Source: Oenanthe sinensis
Taxonomy: Eukaryota; Streptophyta; Magnoliopsida; Apiales; Apiaceae
DNA length: 64,000 nt
Direction: 5' to 3'
NCBI GenBank assembly: GCA_028671895.1
Contig: JAPMAC010000221.1
Coordinates: forward strand, 1 to 64,000
Both the position numbers and the translations under genes were made by a program. Of this stretch, positions 13,101 to 26,583 are shown piece after piece (the first letter of the stretch is position 1; every line of letters starts with the position of its first letter). The notes under the pieces were generated by a model that was given only the letters and a program-made list of their open reading frames with translations, ran no database searches and was not told the origin of the DNA.

Positions 13101-14690
13101 AAGTTGTTTCCATGTACAAGTGTGTCAAGAATGAAGCTAGAAGTTGTTTTCAAGTTTGAACGGGTCAAGAATGAAGCCTAAAATTGTTATGAATGGTTTT
13201 CAAGTTCAAACGAGTGAAGCATGATGATACAAGTCTTTATAAGTTGTTTCAATGTACAAATGAGTCAAGAATGAAGCTAGAAGTTGTTTTCAAGTTCGAA
13301 CGAGTCAAGAATGAAGCCTAAAATTGTTGTGAATGGTTTTGAACTTCAAGAAGAGTAAAAAATGATAATACAAGTGTTTATAAGTTGTTTCCATGTACAA
13401 ATGAGTCAAGAATGATGCTAGAAGTCGTTTTCAAGTTCGAACGAGTCAAGAATGAGCCTAAAATTGTTATGAATGGTTTTCAAGTTCAAATGAGTGAAGA
13501 ATGATGATATAAGTCTTTATAAGTTGTTTCCATGTTCAAGTGTGTCAAGAATGAAGCTAGAAGCTGTTTTCAAGTTCGAACGGGTCAAGATTGAAGCCTA
13601 AAATTGTTAGGAATGGTTTTCAAGTTCAAACCAGTGAAGAATGATGATACAAGTCTTTATAAGTTGTTTCCATGTACAAATGAGTCAAGAATGAAGCTAG
13701 AAGTTGTTTTCAAGTTCAAACAAGTCAAGAATGAAGCCTAAAATTGTAATGAATGGTTTTCAAGTTCAAACGAGTGAAGAATGATGATATAAGTCTTTAC
13801 AAGTTGTTTCCATGTACAAGTGTGTCAAGAATGAAGCTAGAAGTTGTTTTCAAGTTTGAACGGGTCAAGAATGAAGCCTAAAATTGTTATGAATGGTTTT
13901 CAAGTTCAAACGAGTGAAGCATGATGATACAAGTCTTTATAAGTTGTTTCCATGTACAAATGAGTCAAGAATGAAGCTAGAAGTTGTTTTCAAGTTCGAA
14001 CGAGTCAAGAATGAAGCCTAAAATTGTTGTGAATGGTTTTGAACTTCAAGAAGAGTAAAAAATGATAATACAAGTGTTTATAAGTTGTTTCCATGTACAA
14101 ATGAGTCAAGAATGATGCTAGAAGTCGTTTTCAAGTTCGAACGAGTCAAGAATGAGCCTAAAATTGTTATGAATGGTTTTCAAGTTCAAATGAGTGAAGA
14201 ATGATGATATAAGTCTTTATAAGTTGTTTCCATGTTCAAGTGTGTCAAGAATGAAGCTAGAAGCTGTTTTCAAGTTCGAACGGGTCAAGATTGAAGCCTA
14301 AAATTGTTATGAATGGTTTTCAAGTTCAAACCAGTGAAGAATGATGATACAAGTTTTTATAAGTTGTTTCCATGTACAAATGAGTCAAGAATGAAGTTAG
14401 AAGTTGTTTTCAAGTTCGAACGGGTCAAGAATGAAGCCTAAAATTGTTTTGAATGGTTTCAAGTTCAAACGAGTGAACAATGATGATACAAGTTTTTATA
14501 AGTTGTTTCCATGTACAAATGAGTCAAGAATGAAGTTAGAAGTTGGTTTCAAGTTCGAACGAGTCAAGAATGAAGCCTAAAATTGTAATGAATGGTTTTC
14601 AAGTTCAAACGAGTGAAGAATGATGATATAAGTCTTTATAAGTTGTTTCCATGTACAAGTGTGTCAAGAATGAAGCTAGAAGTTGTTTTC
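9960..14690 (+). repeat. Two adjacent copies of a 2,368-bp duplication unit
   Basis: Positions 9,960-12,320 match 12,328-14,690. Anchors include the 11-bp-deletion allele (10,576 and 12,944), TTTCAATGTACAAATG (about 10,878 and 13,246) and GAACTTCAAGAAGAG (about 10,974 and 13,342). The copies abut, so this is a tandem duplication of about 17 monomers. Confidence 0.85.
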
Positions 14691-15000
14691 AAGTTTGAAC
14701 GGGTCAAGAATGAAGCCTAAAATTGTTATGAATGGTTTTCAAGTTCAAATGAGTGAAGAATGATGATATAAGTCTTTATAAGTTGTTTCCATGTTCAAGT
14801 GTGTCAAGAATGAAGCTAGAAGCTGTTTTCAAGTTCGAACGGGTCAAGATTGAAGCCTAAAATTGTTATGAATGGTTTTCAAGTTCAAACCAGTGAAGAA
14901 TGATGATACAAGTTTTTATAAGTTGTTTCCATGTACAAATGAGTCAAGAATGAAGTTAGAAGTTGTTTTCAAGTTCGAACGGGTCAAGAATGAAGCCTAA

Positions 15001-18000
15001 AATTGTTATGAATGGTTTTCAAGTTCAAACGAGTGACGAATGATGATAAAAGTCTTTATAAGTTGTTTCCATGTACAAATGAGTCAAGAATGAAGCTAGA
15101 AGTTGTTTTCAAGTTCGAACGAGTCAAGAATGAAGCCTAAAATTGTTATGAATGATTTTGAAGTTGAAGAAGAGTAAAAAATGATGATACAAGTCTTTAT
15201 AAGTTGTTTCCATGTACAAATGAGTCAAGAATGAAGCTAGAAGTTGTTTTCAAGTTCGAACGAGTCAAGAATGAAGCCTAAAATTGAAATGAATGGTTTT
15301 CAAGTTCAAACGAGTGAAGCATGATGATACAAGTCTTTATAAGTTGTTTCCTTGTACAAATGAGTCAAGAATGAAGCTAGAAGTTGTTTTCAAGTTCGAA
15401 CGAGTCAAGAATGAATCCTAAAATTGTTATGAATGATTTTGAAGTTGAAGAAGAGTAAAAAATGATGATACAAGTCTTTATAAGTTGTTTCCATGTACAA
15501 ATGAGTCAAGAATGAAGCTAGAAGTTGTGTTCAAGTTCGAACGAGTCAAGAATGAAGCCTAAAATTGTTATGAATGGTTTTCAAGTTCATAAGAGTGAAA
15601 AATGATGATACAAGTCTTTATAAGTTATTTCCATATACAAATGAGTCAAGAATGATGCTAGAAGTCGTTTTCAAGTTTGAACGAGTCAAGAATGAAGTAT
15701 AAAATTGTTTTGAATGGTTTCAAGTTCAAACGAGTGAACAATGATGATACAATTTTTTATAAGTTGTTTCCATGTACAAATGAGTCAAGAATGAAGTTAG
15801 AAGTTGGTTTCAAGTTCGAACGAGTCAAGAATGAAGCCTAAAATTGTAATGAATGGTTTTCAAGTTCAAACGAGTGAAGAATGATGATATAAGTCTTTAT
15901 AAGTTGTTTCCATGTACAAGTGTGTCAAGAATGAAGCTAGAAGTTGTTTTCAAGTTTGAACGGGTCAAGAATGAAGCCTAAAATTGTTATGAATGGTTTT
16001 CAAGTTCAAACGAGTGAAGCATGATGATACAAGTCTTTATAAGTTGTTTCCATGTACAAATGAGTCAAGAATGAAGCTAGAAGTTGTTTTCAAGTTCGAA
16101 CGAGTGAAGAATGAAGCCTAAAATTGTTATGAATGGTTTTGAAGTTCAAGAAGAGTAAAAAATGATGATAAAAGTGTTTATAAGTTGTTTCCATGTATAA
16201 ATGAGTCAAGAATGAAGCCTAAAATTGTAATGAATGGTTTTCAAGTTCAAACGAGTGAAGAATGATGATATAAGTCTTTATAAGTTGTTTCCATGTACAA
16301 ATGAGTCAAGAATGAAGCTAGAAGTTGTGTTCAAGTTCGAACGAGTCAAGAATGAAGCCTAAAATTGGTATGAATGGTTTTCAAGTTCGAAAGTGTGAAA
16401 AATGATGATACAAGTCTTTATAAGTTGTTTCCATATACAAATGAGTCAAGAATGATGCTAGAAGTCATTTTCAAGTTCGAACGACTCAAGAATGAAGCCT
16501 AAAATTATTTTGAATGGTTTCAAGTTCAAACGAGTGAACAATGATGATACAAATTTTTATAAGTTATTTCCACGTACAAATGAGTCAAGAATGAAGTTAG
16601 AAGTTGTTTTCAAGTTCGAACGAGTCAAGAATGAGCCTAAAATTGTTATGAATGGTTTTCAAGTTCAAATGAGTGAAAAATGATGATACAAGTCTTTATA
16701 AGTTGTTTCCAGATACAAGTGTGTCAAGAATGAAGCTAGAAGTTGTTTTCAAGTTCGAACGGGTCAAGAATGAAGCCTAAAATTGTTATGAATGGTTTTC
16801 AAGTTGAAACCAGTGAAGAATGATGATACAAGTCTTTATAAGTTGTTTCCATGTACAAATGAGTCAAGAATGATGCTAGAAGTCGTTTTCAAGTTCGAAC
16901 GAGTCAAGATTGAAGCCTAAAATTATTTTGAATGGTTTCAAGTTCAAACGAGTGAACAATGGTGATACAAGTTTTTATAAGTTGTTTCCATGTACAAATG
17001 AGTTAAAAATGAAGTTAGAAGTTGTTTTCAAGTTCGAACGGGTAAGGAATGCAGCCTAAAATTGTAATGAATGGTTTTCAAGTTCAAACGAGTGAAGCAT
17101 GATGATACAAGTCTTTATAAGTTGTTTCCATGTATAAATGAGTCAAGAATGAAGCTAGAAGTTGTTTTCAAGTTCGAACGAGTCAAGAATGAAGCCTAAA
17201 ATTGTTATGAATGGTTTTCAAGTTCAAACGAGTGACGAATGATGATACAAGTCTTTATAAGTTGTTTCCATGTACAAATGAGTCAAGAATGAAGCTAGAA
17301 GTTGTGTTCAAGTTCGAACGAGTCAAGAATGAAGCCTAAAATTGTTATGAATGGTTTTCTAGTTCAAAAGAGTGAAAAATGATGATACAGGTCTTTATAA
17401 GTTGTTTCCATAAACAAATTAGTCAAGAATGATGCAAGAAGTCGTTTTCAAGTTCGAACGAGTCAAGAATGAAGCCTAAAATTGTTTTGAATGGTTTCAA
17501 GTTCAAACGAGTGAACAATGATGATACAAGTTTTTATAAGTTGTTTCCATGTACAAATGAGTCAAGAATGAAGTTAGAAGTTGTTTTCTAGTTCGAACGA
17601 GTCAAGAATGAAGCCTAAAATTGTAATGAATGGTTTTCAAGTTCAAACGAGTGAAGAATGATGATATAAGTCTTTATAAATTGTTTCCATGTACAAGTGT
17701 GTCAAGAATGAAGCTAGAAGTTGTTTTCAAGTTTGAACGGGTCAAAAATGAAGCCTAAAATTGTTATGAATGGTTTTCAAGTTCAACCGAGTGAAGCATG
17801 ATGATACAAGTCTTTATAAGTTGTTTCCATGTACAAATGAGTCAAGAATGAACCTAGAAGTTGTTTTTAAGTTCGAACGAGTCAAGAATGAAGCCTAAAA
17901 TTGTTATGAATGGTTTTGAAGTTCAAGAAGAGTAAAAAATGATGATACAAGTGTTTATAAGTTGTTTCCATGTACAAATGAATCAAGAATGATGCTAGAA

Positions 18001-21000
18001 GTCGTTTTCAAGTTCGAACGAGTCAAGAATGAGCCTAAAATTGTTATGAATGGTTTTCAAGTTCAAATGAGTGAAAAATGATGATACAAGTCTTTATAAG
18101 TTGTTTCCAGATACAAGTGTGTCAAGAATGAAGCTAGAAGTTGTTTTCAAGTTCGAACGGGTCAAGAATGAAGCCTAAAATTGTTATGAATGGTTTTCAA
18201 GTTGAAACCAGTGACGAATGATGATACAAGTCTTTATAAGTTGTTTCCATGTACAAATGAGTCAAGAATGAAGCTAGAAGTTATTTTCAAGTTCGAACGA
18301 GTCAAGAATGAAGCCTAAAATTGTTATGAATGATTTTGAAGTTGAAGAATAGTAAAAAATGATGATACAAGTCTTTATAAGTTGTTTCCATGTTCAAATG
18401 AGTCAAGAATGAAGCTAGAAGTTGTGTTCAAGTTCGAACGAGTCAAGAATGAAGCCTAAAATTGTTATGAATGGTTTTCTAGTTCAAAAGAGTGAAAAAT
18501 GATGATACAAGTCTGTATAAGTTGTTTCCATATACAAATGAGTCAAGAATGATGCAAGAAGTCGTTTTCAAGTTCGAACGAGTCAAGAATGAAGCCTAAA
18601 ATTGTTTTGAATGGTTTCAAGTTCAAACGAGTGAACAATGTTGATACAAGTTTTTATAAGTTGTTTCCATGTACAAATGAGTCAAGAATGAAGTTAGAAG
18701 TTGTTTTCAAGTTCGAACGAGTCAAGAATGAAGCCTAAAATTGTAATGAATGGTTTTCAAGTTCAAACGAGTGAAGAATGATGATATAAGTCTTTATAAG
18801 TTGTTTCCATGTACAAGTGTGTCAAGAATGAAGCTAGAAGCTATTTTTAAGTTCGAACGGGTCAAGATTGAAGTCTAAAATTGTTATGAATGGTTTTCAT
18901 GTTCAAACCAGTGAAGAATGATGATACAAGTCTTTATAAGTTGTTTCCATGTACAAATGAGTCAAGAATGAAGCTAGAAGTTGTTTTCAAGTTCGAACGA
19001 GTCAAGAATGAAGCCTAAAATTGTTATGAATGGTTTTCAAGTTCAAACGAGTGAAGAATGATGATATAAGTCTTTATAAGTTGATTCCATGTACAAGTGT
19101 GTCAAGAATGAAGCTAGAAGTTGTTTTCAAGTTTGAACGGGTCAAGAATGAAGCCTAAAATTGTTATGAATGGTTTTCAAGTTCAAACGAGTGAAGCATG
19201 ATGATACAAGTTTTTAGAAGTTGTTTCCATGTACAAATGAGTCAAGAATGATGCTAGAAGTCGTTTTCAAGTTCGAACGAGTCAAGAATGAAGCCTAAAA
19301 TTGTTTTGAATGGTTTCAAGTTCAAACAAGTGAACAATGATGATACAAGTTTTTATAAGTTGTTTCCATGTACAACTGAGTCAGGAATGAAGTTAGAAGT
19401 TGTTTTCAAGTTCGAACGAGTCAAGAATAAAGCCTAAAATTGTAATGAATGGTTTTCAAGTTCAAATGAGTGAAGAATGATGATATAAGTCTTTATAAGT
19501 TATTTCCATGTACAAGTGTGTCAAGAATGAAGCTAGAAGCTTTTTTCAAGTTCGAACGGGTCAAGATTGAAGCCTAAAATTGTTATGAATGGTTTTCATG
19601 TTCAAACCAGTGAAGAATGATGATACAAGTCTTTATAAGTTGTTTCCATGTACAAATGAGTCAAGAATGAAGCTAGAAGTTAGAAGTTGTTTTCAAGTTC
19701 GAACGAGTCAAGAATGAAGCCTAAAATTGTAATGAATGGTTTTCAAGTTCAAACGAGTGAAGAATGATGATATAAGTCTTTATAAGTTGTTTCCATGTAC
19801 AAGTGTGTCAAGAATGAAGCTAGAAGCTATTTTTAAGTTCGAACGGGTCAAGATTGAAGTCTAAAATTGTTATGAATGGTTTTCATGTTCAAACCAGTGA
19901 AGAATGATGATACAAGTCTTTATAAGTTGTTTCCATGTACAAATGAGTCAAGAATGAAGCTAGAAGTTGTTTTCAAGTTCGAACGAGTCAAGAATGAAGC
20001 CTAAAATTGTTATGAATGGTTTTCAAGTTCAAACGAGTGAAGAATGATGATATAAGTCTTTATAAGTTGATTCCATGTACAAGTGTGTCAAGAATGAAGC
20101 TAGAAGTTGTTTTCAAGTTTGAACGGGTCAAGAATGAAGCCTAAAATTGTTATGAATGGTTTTCAAGTTCAAACGAGTGAAGCATGATGATACAAGTTTT
20201 TAGAAGTTGTTTCCATGTACAAATGAGTCAAGAATGATGCTAGAAGTCGTTTTCAAGTTCGAACGAGTCAAGAATGAAGCCTAAAATTGTTTTGAATGGT
20301 TTCAAGTTCAAACAAGTGAACAATGATGATACAAGTTTTTATAAGTTGTTTCCATGTACAACTGAGTCAGGAATGAAGTTAGAAGTTGTTTTCAAGTTCG
20401 AACGAGTCAAGAATAAAGCCTAAAATTGTAATGAATGGTTTTCAAGTTCAAATGAGTGAAGAATGATGATATAAGTCTTTATAAGTTATTTCCATGTACA
20501 AGTGTGTCAAGAATGAAGCTAGAAGCTTTTTTCAAGTTCGAACGGGTCAAGATTGAAGCCTAAAATTGTTATGAATGGTTTTCATGTTCAAACCAGTGAA
20601 GAATGATGATACAAGTCTTTATAAGTTGTTTCCATGTACAAATGAGTCAAGAATGAAGCTAGAAGTTGTTTTCAAGTTCGAACGAGTCAAGAATGAAGCC
20701 TAAAATTGTTATGAATGGTTTTCAAGTTCAAACGAGTGACGAATGATGATACAAGTCTTTATAAGTTGTTTCCATGTACAAATGAGTCAAGAATGAAGCT
20801 AGAAGTTATTTTCAAGTTCGAACGAGTCAAGAATGAAGCCTAAAATTGTTATGAATGATTTTGAAGTTGAAGAATAGTAAAAAATGATGATACAAGTCTT
20901 TATAAGTTGTTTCCATGTTCAAATGAGTCAAGAATGAAGCTAGAAGTTGTGTTCAAGTTCGAACGAGTCAAGAATGAAGCCTAAAATTGTTATGAATGGT

Positions 21001-24000
21001 TTTCTAGTTCAAAAGAGTGAAAAATGATGATACAAGTCTGTATAAGTTGTTTCCATATACAAATGAGTCAAGAATGATGCAAGAAGTCGTTTTCAAGTTC
21101 GAACGAGTCAAGAATGAAGCCTAAAATTGTTTTGAATGGTTTCAAGTTCAAACGAGTGAACAATGTTGATACAAGTTTTTATAAGTTGTTTCCATGTACA
21201 AATGAGTCAAGAATGAAGTTAGAAGTTGTTTTCAAGTTCGAACGAGTCAAGAATGAAGCCTAAAATTGTAATGAATGGTTTTCAAGTTCAAACGAGTGAA
21301 GAATGAAGATATAAGTCTTTATAAGTTGTTTCCATGTACAAGTGTGTCAAGAATGAAGCTAGAAGCTATTTTTAAGTTCGAACGGGTCAAGATTGAAGTC
21401 TAAAATTGTTATGAATGGTTTTCATGTTCAAACCAGTGAAGAATGATGATACAAGTCTTTATAAGTTGTTTCCATGTACAAATGAGTCAAGAATGAAGCT
21501 AGAAGTTGTTTTCAAGTTCGAACGAGTCAAGAATGAAGCCTAAAATTGTTATGAATGGTTTTCAAGTTCAAACGAGTGACGAATGATGATACAAGTCTTT
21601 ATAAGTTGTTTCCATGTACAAATGAGTCAAGAATGAAGCTAGAAGTTGTTTTCAAGTTCGAACGAGTCAAGAATGAAGCCTAAAATTGTAATGAATGGTT
21701 ATCAAGTTTAAACGAGTGAAGAATGACGATATAAGTCTTTATAAGTTGTTTCCTTGTACAAGTGTGTCAAGAATGAAGCTAGAAGCTATTTTCAAGTTCG
21801 AACGGGTCAAGATTGAAGCCTAAAATTGTTATGAATGGTTTTCATGTTCAAACCAGTGAAGAATGATGATACAAGTCTTTATAAGTTATTTCCATGTACA
21901 AATGAGTCAAGAATGAAGCTAGAAGTTGTTTTCAAGTTCGAATGAGTCAAGAATGAAGCCTAAAATTGTTATGAATGGTTTTCAAGTTCAAACGAGTGAC
22001 GAATGATGATAAAAGTCTTTATAAGTTGTTTCCATGTACAAATGAGTCAAGAATGAAGCTAGAAGTTGTTTTCAAGTTCGAACGAGTCAAGAATGAAGCC
22101 TAAAATTGTTATGAATGATTTTGAAGTTGAAGAAGAGTAAAAAATGATGATACAAGTCTTTATAAGTTGTTTCCATGTACAAATGAGTCAAGAATGAAGC
22201 TAGAAGTTGTTTTCAAGATCGAACGAGTCAAGAATGAAGCCTAAAATTGTTATGAATGATTTTGAAGTTGAAGAATAGTAAAAAATGATGATACAAGTCT
22301 TTATAAGTTGTTTCCATGTTCAAATGAGTCAAGAATGAAGCTAGAAGTTGTGTTCAAGTTCGAACGAGTCAAGAATGAAGCCTAAAATTGTTATGAATGG
22401 TTTTCAAGTTCAAACGAGTGAAGAATGACGATACAAGTCTTTATAAGTTGTTTCCATTAACAAATGAGTCAAGAATGAAGCTAGAAGTTTTCAAGTTCGA
22501 ACGAGTCAAGAATGAAGCCTAAAATTGTTATGAATGGTTTTTAAGTTCAAACGAGTGAAGCATGATGATACAAGTCTTTATAAGTTGTTTCCCTGTACAA
22601 ATGAGTCAAGAATGAAGCTAGAAGTTGTTTTCAAGTTCGAACGAATCAAGAATGAAGCCTAAAATTGTTATGAATGGTTTTGAAGTTGAAGAAGAGTAAA
22701 AAATGATGATACACGTGTTTATAAGTTGTTTCCATGTACAAATGAGTCAAGAATGATGCTAGAAGTCGTTTTCAAGTTCAAACGAGTCAAGAATGAAGCC
22801 TAAAATTGTTTTGAATGGTTTCAAGTTCAAACGAGTGAACAATGATGATACAAGTTTTTATAAGTTGTTTCCATGTACAAACATGTAAAGAATGAAGTCT
22901 AAAATTGTTATGAATGGTTTTCAAGTTCAAACGAGTGAAGAATGATGATACAAGTCTTTATAAGTTGTTTCCATGTACAAATGAGTCAAGAATGAAGCTA
23001 GAAGTTGTTTTCAAGTTCGAAAGAGTCAAGAATGAAGCCTAAAATTGTTTTGAATGGTTTTGAAGTTCAAGAAGAGTAAAAAATGATGATACAAGTGTTT
23101 ATAAGTTGTTTCCATGTACAAATGAGTCAAGAATGATGCTAGAAGTGGTTTTCAAGTTCGAACGAGTCAAGAATGAAGCCTAAAATTGTTTAGAATGGTT
23201 TCAAGTTCAAACGAGTGAACAATGATGATACAAGTTTTTATAAGTTGTTTCCATGTACAAATGAGTCAAGAATGAAGCTAGAAGTTGTTTTCAAGTTCGA
23301 ACGAGTGAAGAATGAAGCCTAAAATTGTTATGAATGGTTTTCAAGTTCAAACGAGTGAAGCATGATGATACCAGTCTTTATAAGTTGTTTCCATGTACAA
23401 ATGAGTCAAGAATGAAGCTAGAAGTTGTTTTCAAGTTCGAACGAGTCAAGAATGAAGCCTAAAATTGTTATGAATGGTTTTGAAGTTCGAACGAGTGAAG
23501 AATGATGATACAAGTCTTTATAAGTTGTTTCCATGTACAAATGTGTCAAGAACGAAGCTAGAAATTGTTTTCAAGTTCGAACGAGTCAAGAATGAAGCCT
23601 AAAATTGTTTTGAATGGTTTCAAGTTCAAACGAGTGAACAATGATGATACAAGTTTTTATAAGTTGTTTCCATGTACAAATGAGTCAAGAATAAAGCTAG
23701 AAGTTGTGTTCAAGTTCGAACGAGTCAAGAATGAAGCCTAAAATTGTAATGAATGGTTTTCAAGTTCAAACGAGTGAAGAATGATGATATATGTTTTTAT
23801 AAGTTGTTTCCATGTACAAGTGTGTCAAGAATGAAGCTAGAAGTTGTTTTCAAGTTCGAACGGGTCAAGAATGAAGACTAAAATTGTTATGAATGGTTTT
23901 CAAGTTCAAACGAGTGAAGAATGATGATACAAGTCTTTATAAGTTGTTTTCATGTACAAATGAGTCAAGAATAAAGCTAGAAGTTGTTTTCAAGTTCGAA

Positions 24001-24060
24001 CGAGTCAAGAATGAAGCCTAAAATTGTTATGAATGGTTTTCAGGTTCAAACAAGTGAAGA
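15001..24060 (+). repeat. Satellite array block 3, 140-bp monomers with mixed variants
   Basis: About 65 monomers in the same orientation. The part from 15,000 to about 16,250 carries block-1-type variants (AAGTTGAAGAAGAG, CATATACAAATGAG). From 17,200 on, new variants appear (TTTTCTAGTTC, GCTATTTTTAAGTTC, GTGACGAATGATG). Positions 18,200-19,050 recur at +2,525 (20,725-21,575). Short frames here, such as the one near 16,492, are satellite reading frames without coding signal. Confidence 0.95.
18695..20666 (+). repeat. 986-bp tandem duplication with an out-of-register junction
   Basis: Copy 1 is 18,695-19,680 and copy 2 is 19,681-20,666; all checked rows match at +986, including GCTATTTTTAAG, TTTTTAGAAGTTG and CAACTGAGTCAGG. 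At the junction the sequence reads GCTAGAAGTTAGAAGTTG, so TAGAAGT is repeated. The unit is 7 monomers plus 6 bp, so the copies are 6 bp out of monomer phase at the join. Confidence 0.9.
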
Positions 24061-25330
24061 ATGACGATACATGTCTTTATAAGTTGTTTCGATGTACAAA
24101 TGAGTCAATAATGAAGCTAGAAGTTGTTTTCAAGTTCGAACGAGTGAAGAATGAATCCTTAAATTGTTTTGAATGGTTTTCAAGTTCAAACGAGTAAAAC
24201 ATGATGATACAAGTCTTTATAAGTTGTTTCCATGAACAAACGAGTCAAGAATGAAGCTAGAAGTTGTTTTCAAGTTCGAACGAGTGAAGACTTGGATCAA
24301 TGGTTTACAAATTCTAACGACTCAAGAATGGAACTTTAAGTTGTTTACAAGTTTGAACGAGTCAATAATGAAGCCTAAAATTGTTATGAATGGTTTACAA
24401 GTTCAAACGAGTGAAGAATAATGATACAAGTCTTTATAAGTTGTTTCCATGTACAAGTGAGTCAAGAATGAAGCTAGAAGTTGTTTTCAAGTTCTAACAA
24501 GTCAAGAATGAAGCCTAAAATTGTTATGAATGGTTTTCAAGTTCAAACGAGTGAGGAATGACGATACAAGTCTTTATAAGTTGTTTCCATTTACAAATGA
24601 GTCAAGAATGAAACTAGAAGTTTTCAAGTTCTAACAAGTCAAGAATGAAGCCTAAAATTGTTATGAATGGTTTTCAAGTTCAAACGAGTGAAGAATGACG
24701 ATACAAGTCTTTATAAGTTGTTTCCATGTACAAATGAGTCAATAATGAAGCTAGAAGTTGTTTTCAAGTTCGAACGAGTGAAGAATGAATCCTTAAATTG
24801 TTTTGAATGGTTTTCAAGTTCAAACGAGTAAACAATGATGATACAAGTCTTTATAAGTTGTTTCCATGTACAAACGAGTCAAGAATGAAGCTAGAAGTTG
24901 TTTTCAAGTTCGAACGAGTGAAGACTTGGATCAATGGTTTACGAATTCTAACGACTCAAGAATGGAACTTTAAGTTGTTTACAAGTTTGAAAGAGTCAAT
25001 AATGAAGCCTAAAATTGTTATGAATTGTTTTCAAGTTCAAACGAGTGAAGAATAATGATATAACTCTTTATAAGTTGTTTCCATGTACAAGTGAGTCAAG
25101 AATGAAGCTAGAAGTGGTTTTCAAGTTCTAACAAGTCAAGAATGAAGCCTAAAATTGTTATGAATTGTTTTAAAGTTCAAACGAGTGAAGAATGACGATA
25201 CAAGTCTTTATAAGTTGTTTCCATTTACAAATGAGTCAAGAATGAAGCTAGAAGTTTTCAAGTTCGAACGAGTCAAGAATGAAGCCTAAAATTGTTATGA
25301 ATGGTTTTCAAGTTCAATAGAGTGAAGAAT
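24061..25330 (+). repeat. 634-bp tandem unit carrying a divergent satellite monomer
   Basis: Two copies of a strongly altered stretch (CTTGGATCAATGGTTTAC...ACGACTCAAGAATGGAACTT) lie near 24,291 and 24,925, 634 bp apart, together with shared GTCAATAATGAAGC variants. These stretches keep the CAAGAATGGAA and TTCTAACGACTC skeleton of the satellite but differ far more than any other monomer in the window. Confidence 0.8.
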
Positions 25331-26091
25331 GATGATATAATTCTTTATAAGTTATTTCCATGTACAAGTATGTCAAGAATGAACCTAGAAGTTGTTTTCA
25401 AGTTCGAACGAGTCAAGAATGAAGTCTAAAATTGTTATGAATGGTTTTCAAGTGCAAACGTGTGAAGCATGATGATACAAGTCTTTATAAGTTGTTTCCA
25501 TGTACAAATGAGTCATGAATGAAGCTTGAAGTTGTTTTCAAGTTCGAACGAGTCAAGAATAAAGCCTAAAATTGGTATGAATGGTTTTGAAGTTGAAGAA
25601 GCGTAAAAAATGATGATACAAGTGTTTATAAGTTGTTTCCATGTACAAATGAGTCAAGAATGATGCTAGAAGTCGTTTTCAAGTTCGAACGAGTCAAGAA
25701 TGAAGCCTAAAATTGTTTTGAATGGTTTCAAGTTCAAACGAGTGAACAATGATGATACAAGTTTTTATAAGTTGTTTCCATGTACAAATAAGTCAAGAAT
25801 GAAGTTATAAGTTGTTTTCAAGTTCGAACGAGTCAAGAATGAAGCCTAAAATTGTAATGAATGGTTTTCAAGTTCAAACGAGTTAAGAATGATGATATAT
25901 GTCTTTATAAGTTGTTTCCATGTACAAGTGTGTCAAGAATGAAGCTAGAAGTTGTTTTCAAGTTCGAACGGGTCAAGAATGAAGCCTAAAATTGTTATGA
26001 ATGGTTTTCAAGTTCAAACGAGTGAAGAATGATGATACAAGTCTTTATAAGTTGTTTCCATGTACAAATGAGTCAAGAATTAAGCTAGAAG

Positions 26092-26583
26092 TTGTTTTCA
26101 AGTTCGAACGAGTCAAGAATCAAGCCTAAAATTGTTTTTAATGGTTTCAAGTTCAAACGAGTGAACAATGATGATACAAGTCTTTATAAGTTGTTTCCAT
26201 GTACAAATGAGTCAAGAATGAAGCTAGAAGTTGTTTTCAAGTTCGAACGAGTCAAGAATGAAGCTAGAAGTTGTTATGAATGGTTTTCAAGTTCGAACGA
26301 GTGAAGAATGATGATACAAGTCTTTATAAGTTGTTTCCATGTACAAATGTGTCAAGAACGAAGCTAGAAATTGTTTTCAAGTTCGAACGAGTCAAGAATG
26401 AAGCCTAAAATTGTTATGAATGGTTTCAAGTTCAAACGAGTGAACAATGAAGATACAAGTTTTTATAAGTTGTTTCCAAGTACAAATGAGTCAAGAATGA
26501 AGCTAGAAGTTGTTTTCAAGTTCGAACGAGTCAAGAATGAAGCTAGAAGTTGTTATGAATGGTTTTCAAGTTCGAACGAGTGA
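26092..26583 (+). repeat. 279-bp satellite dimer (140 + 139) in tandem
   Basis: Successive units start at 26,092 and 26,371. The same 279-bp dimer spacing appears at 35,444/35,723, 37,955/38,234 and 56,322/56,601. One half has the 1-bp-shorter module B (AATGGTTTCAAGTTC) and CAATGAAGATACAAGTTTTT; the other has GAAGTTGTTATGAATGG in place of normal module B. Confidence 0.8.

Larger units (their letters stand above)
4301..15000 (+). repeat. Satellite array block 2, nested segmental duplications of the 140-bp monomer
   Basis: Same monomer and orientation as block 1, but a different set of variants (GTTCAAACCAGTGAAG, GAACTTCAAGAAGAGTAAAA, GGGTCAAGATTGAAG, AGTAAATAAG). Tracking rare variants gives several nested copies: 4,860-5,895 repeats at +1,949, 5,040-8,240 at +4,465, 7,640-8,898 at +1,258, and 9,960-12,320 at +2,368. 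The AGTAAATAAG allele lacks about 11 bp of module C and occurs at 6,111, 10,576 and 12,944, marking the duplication history. No gene is present. Confidence 0.95.
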
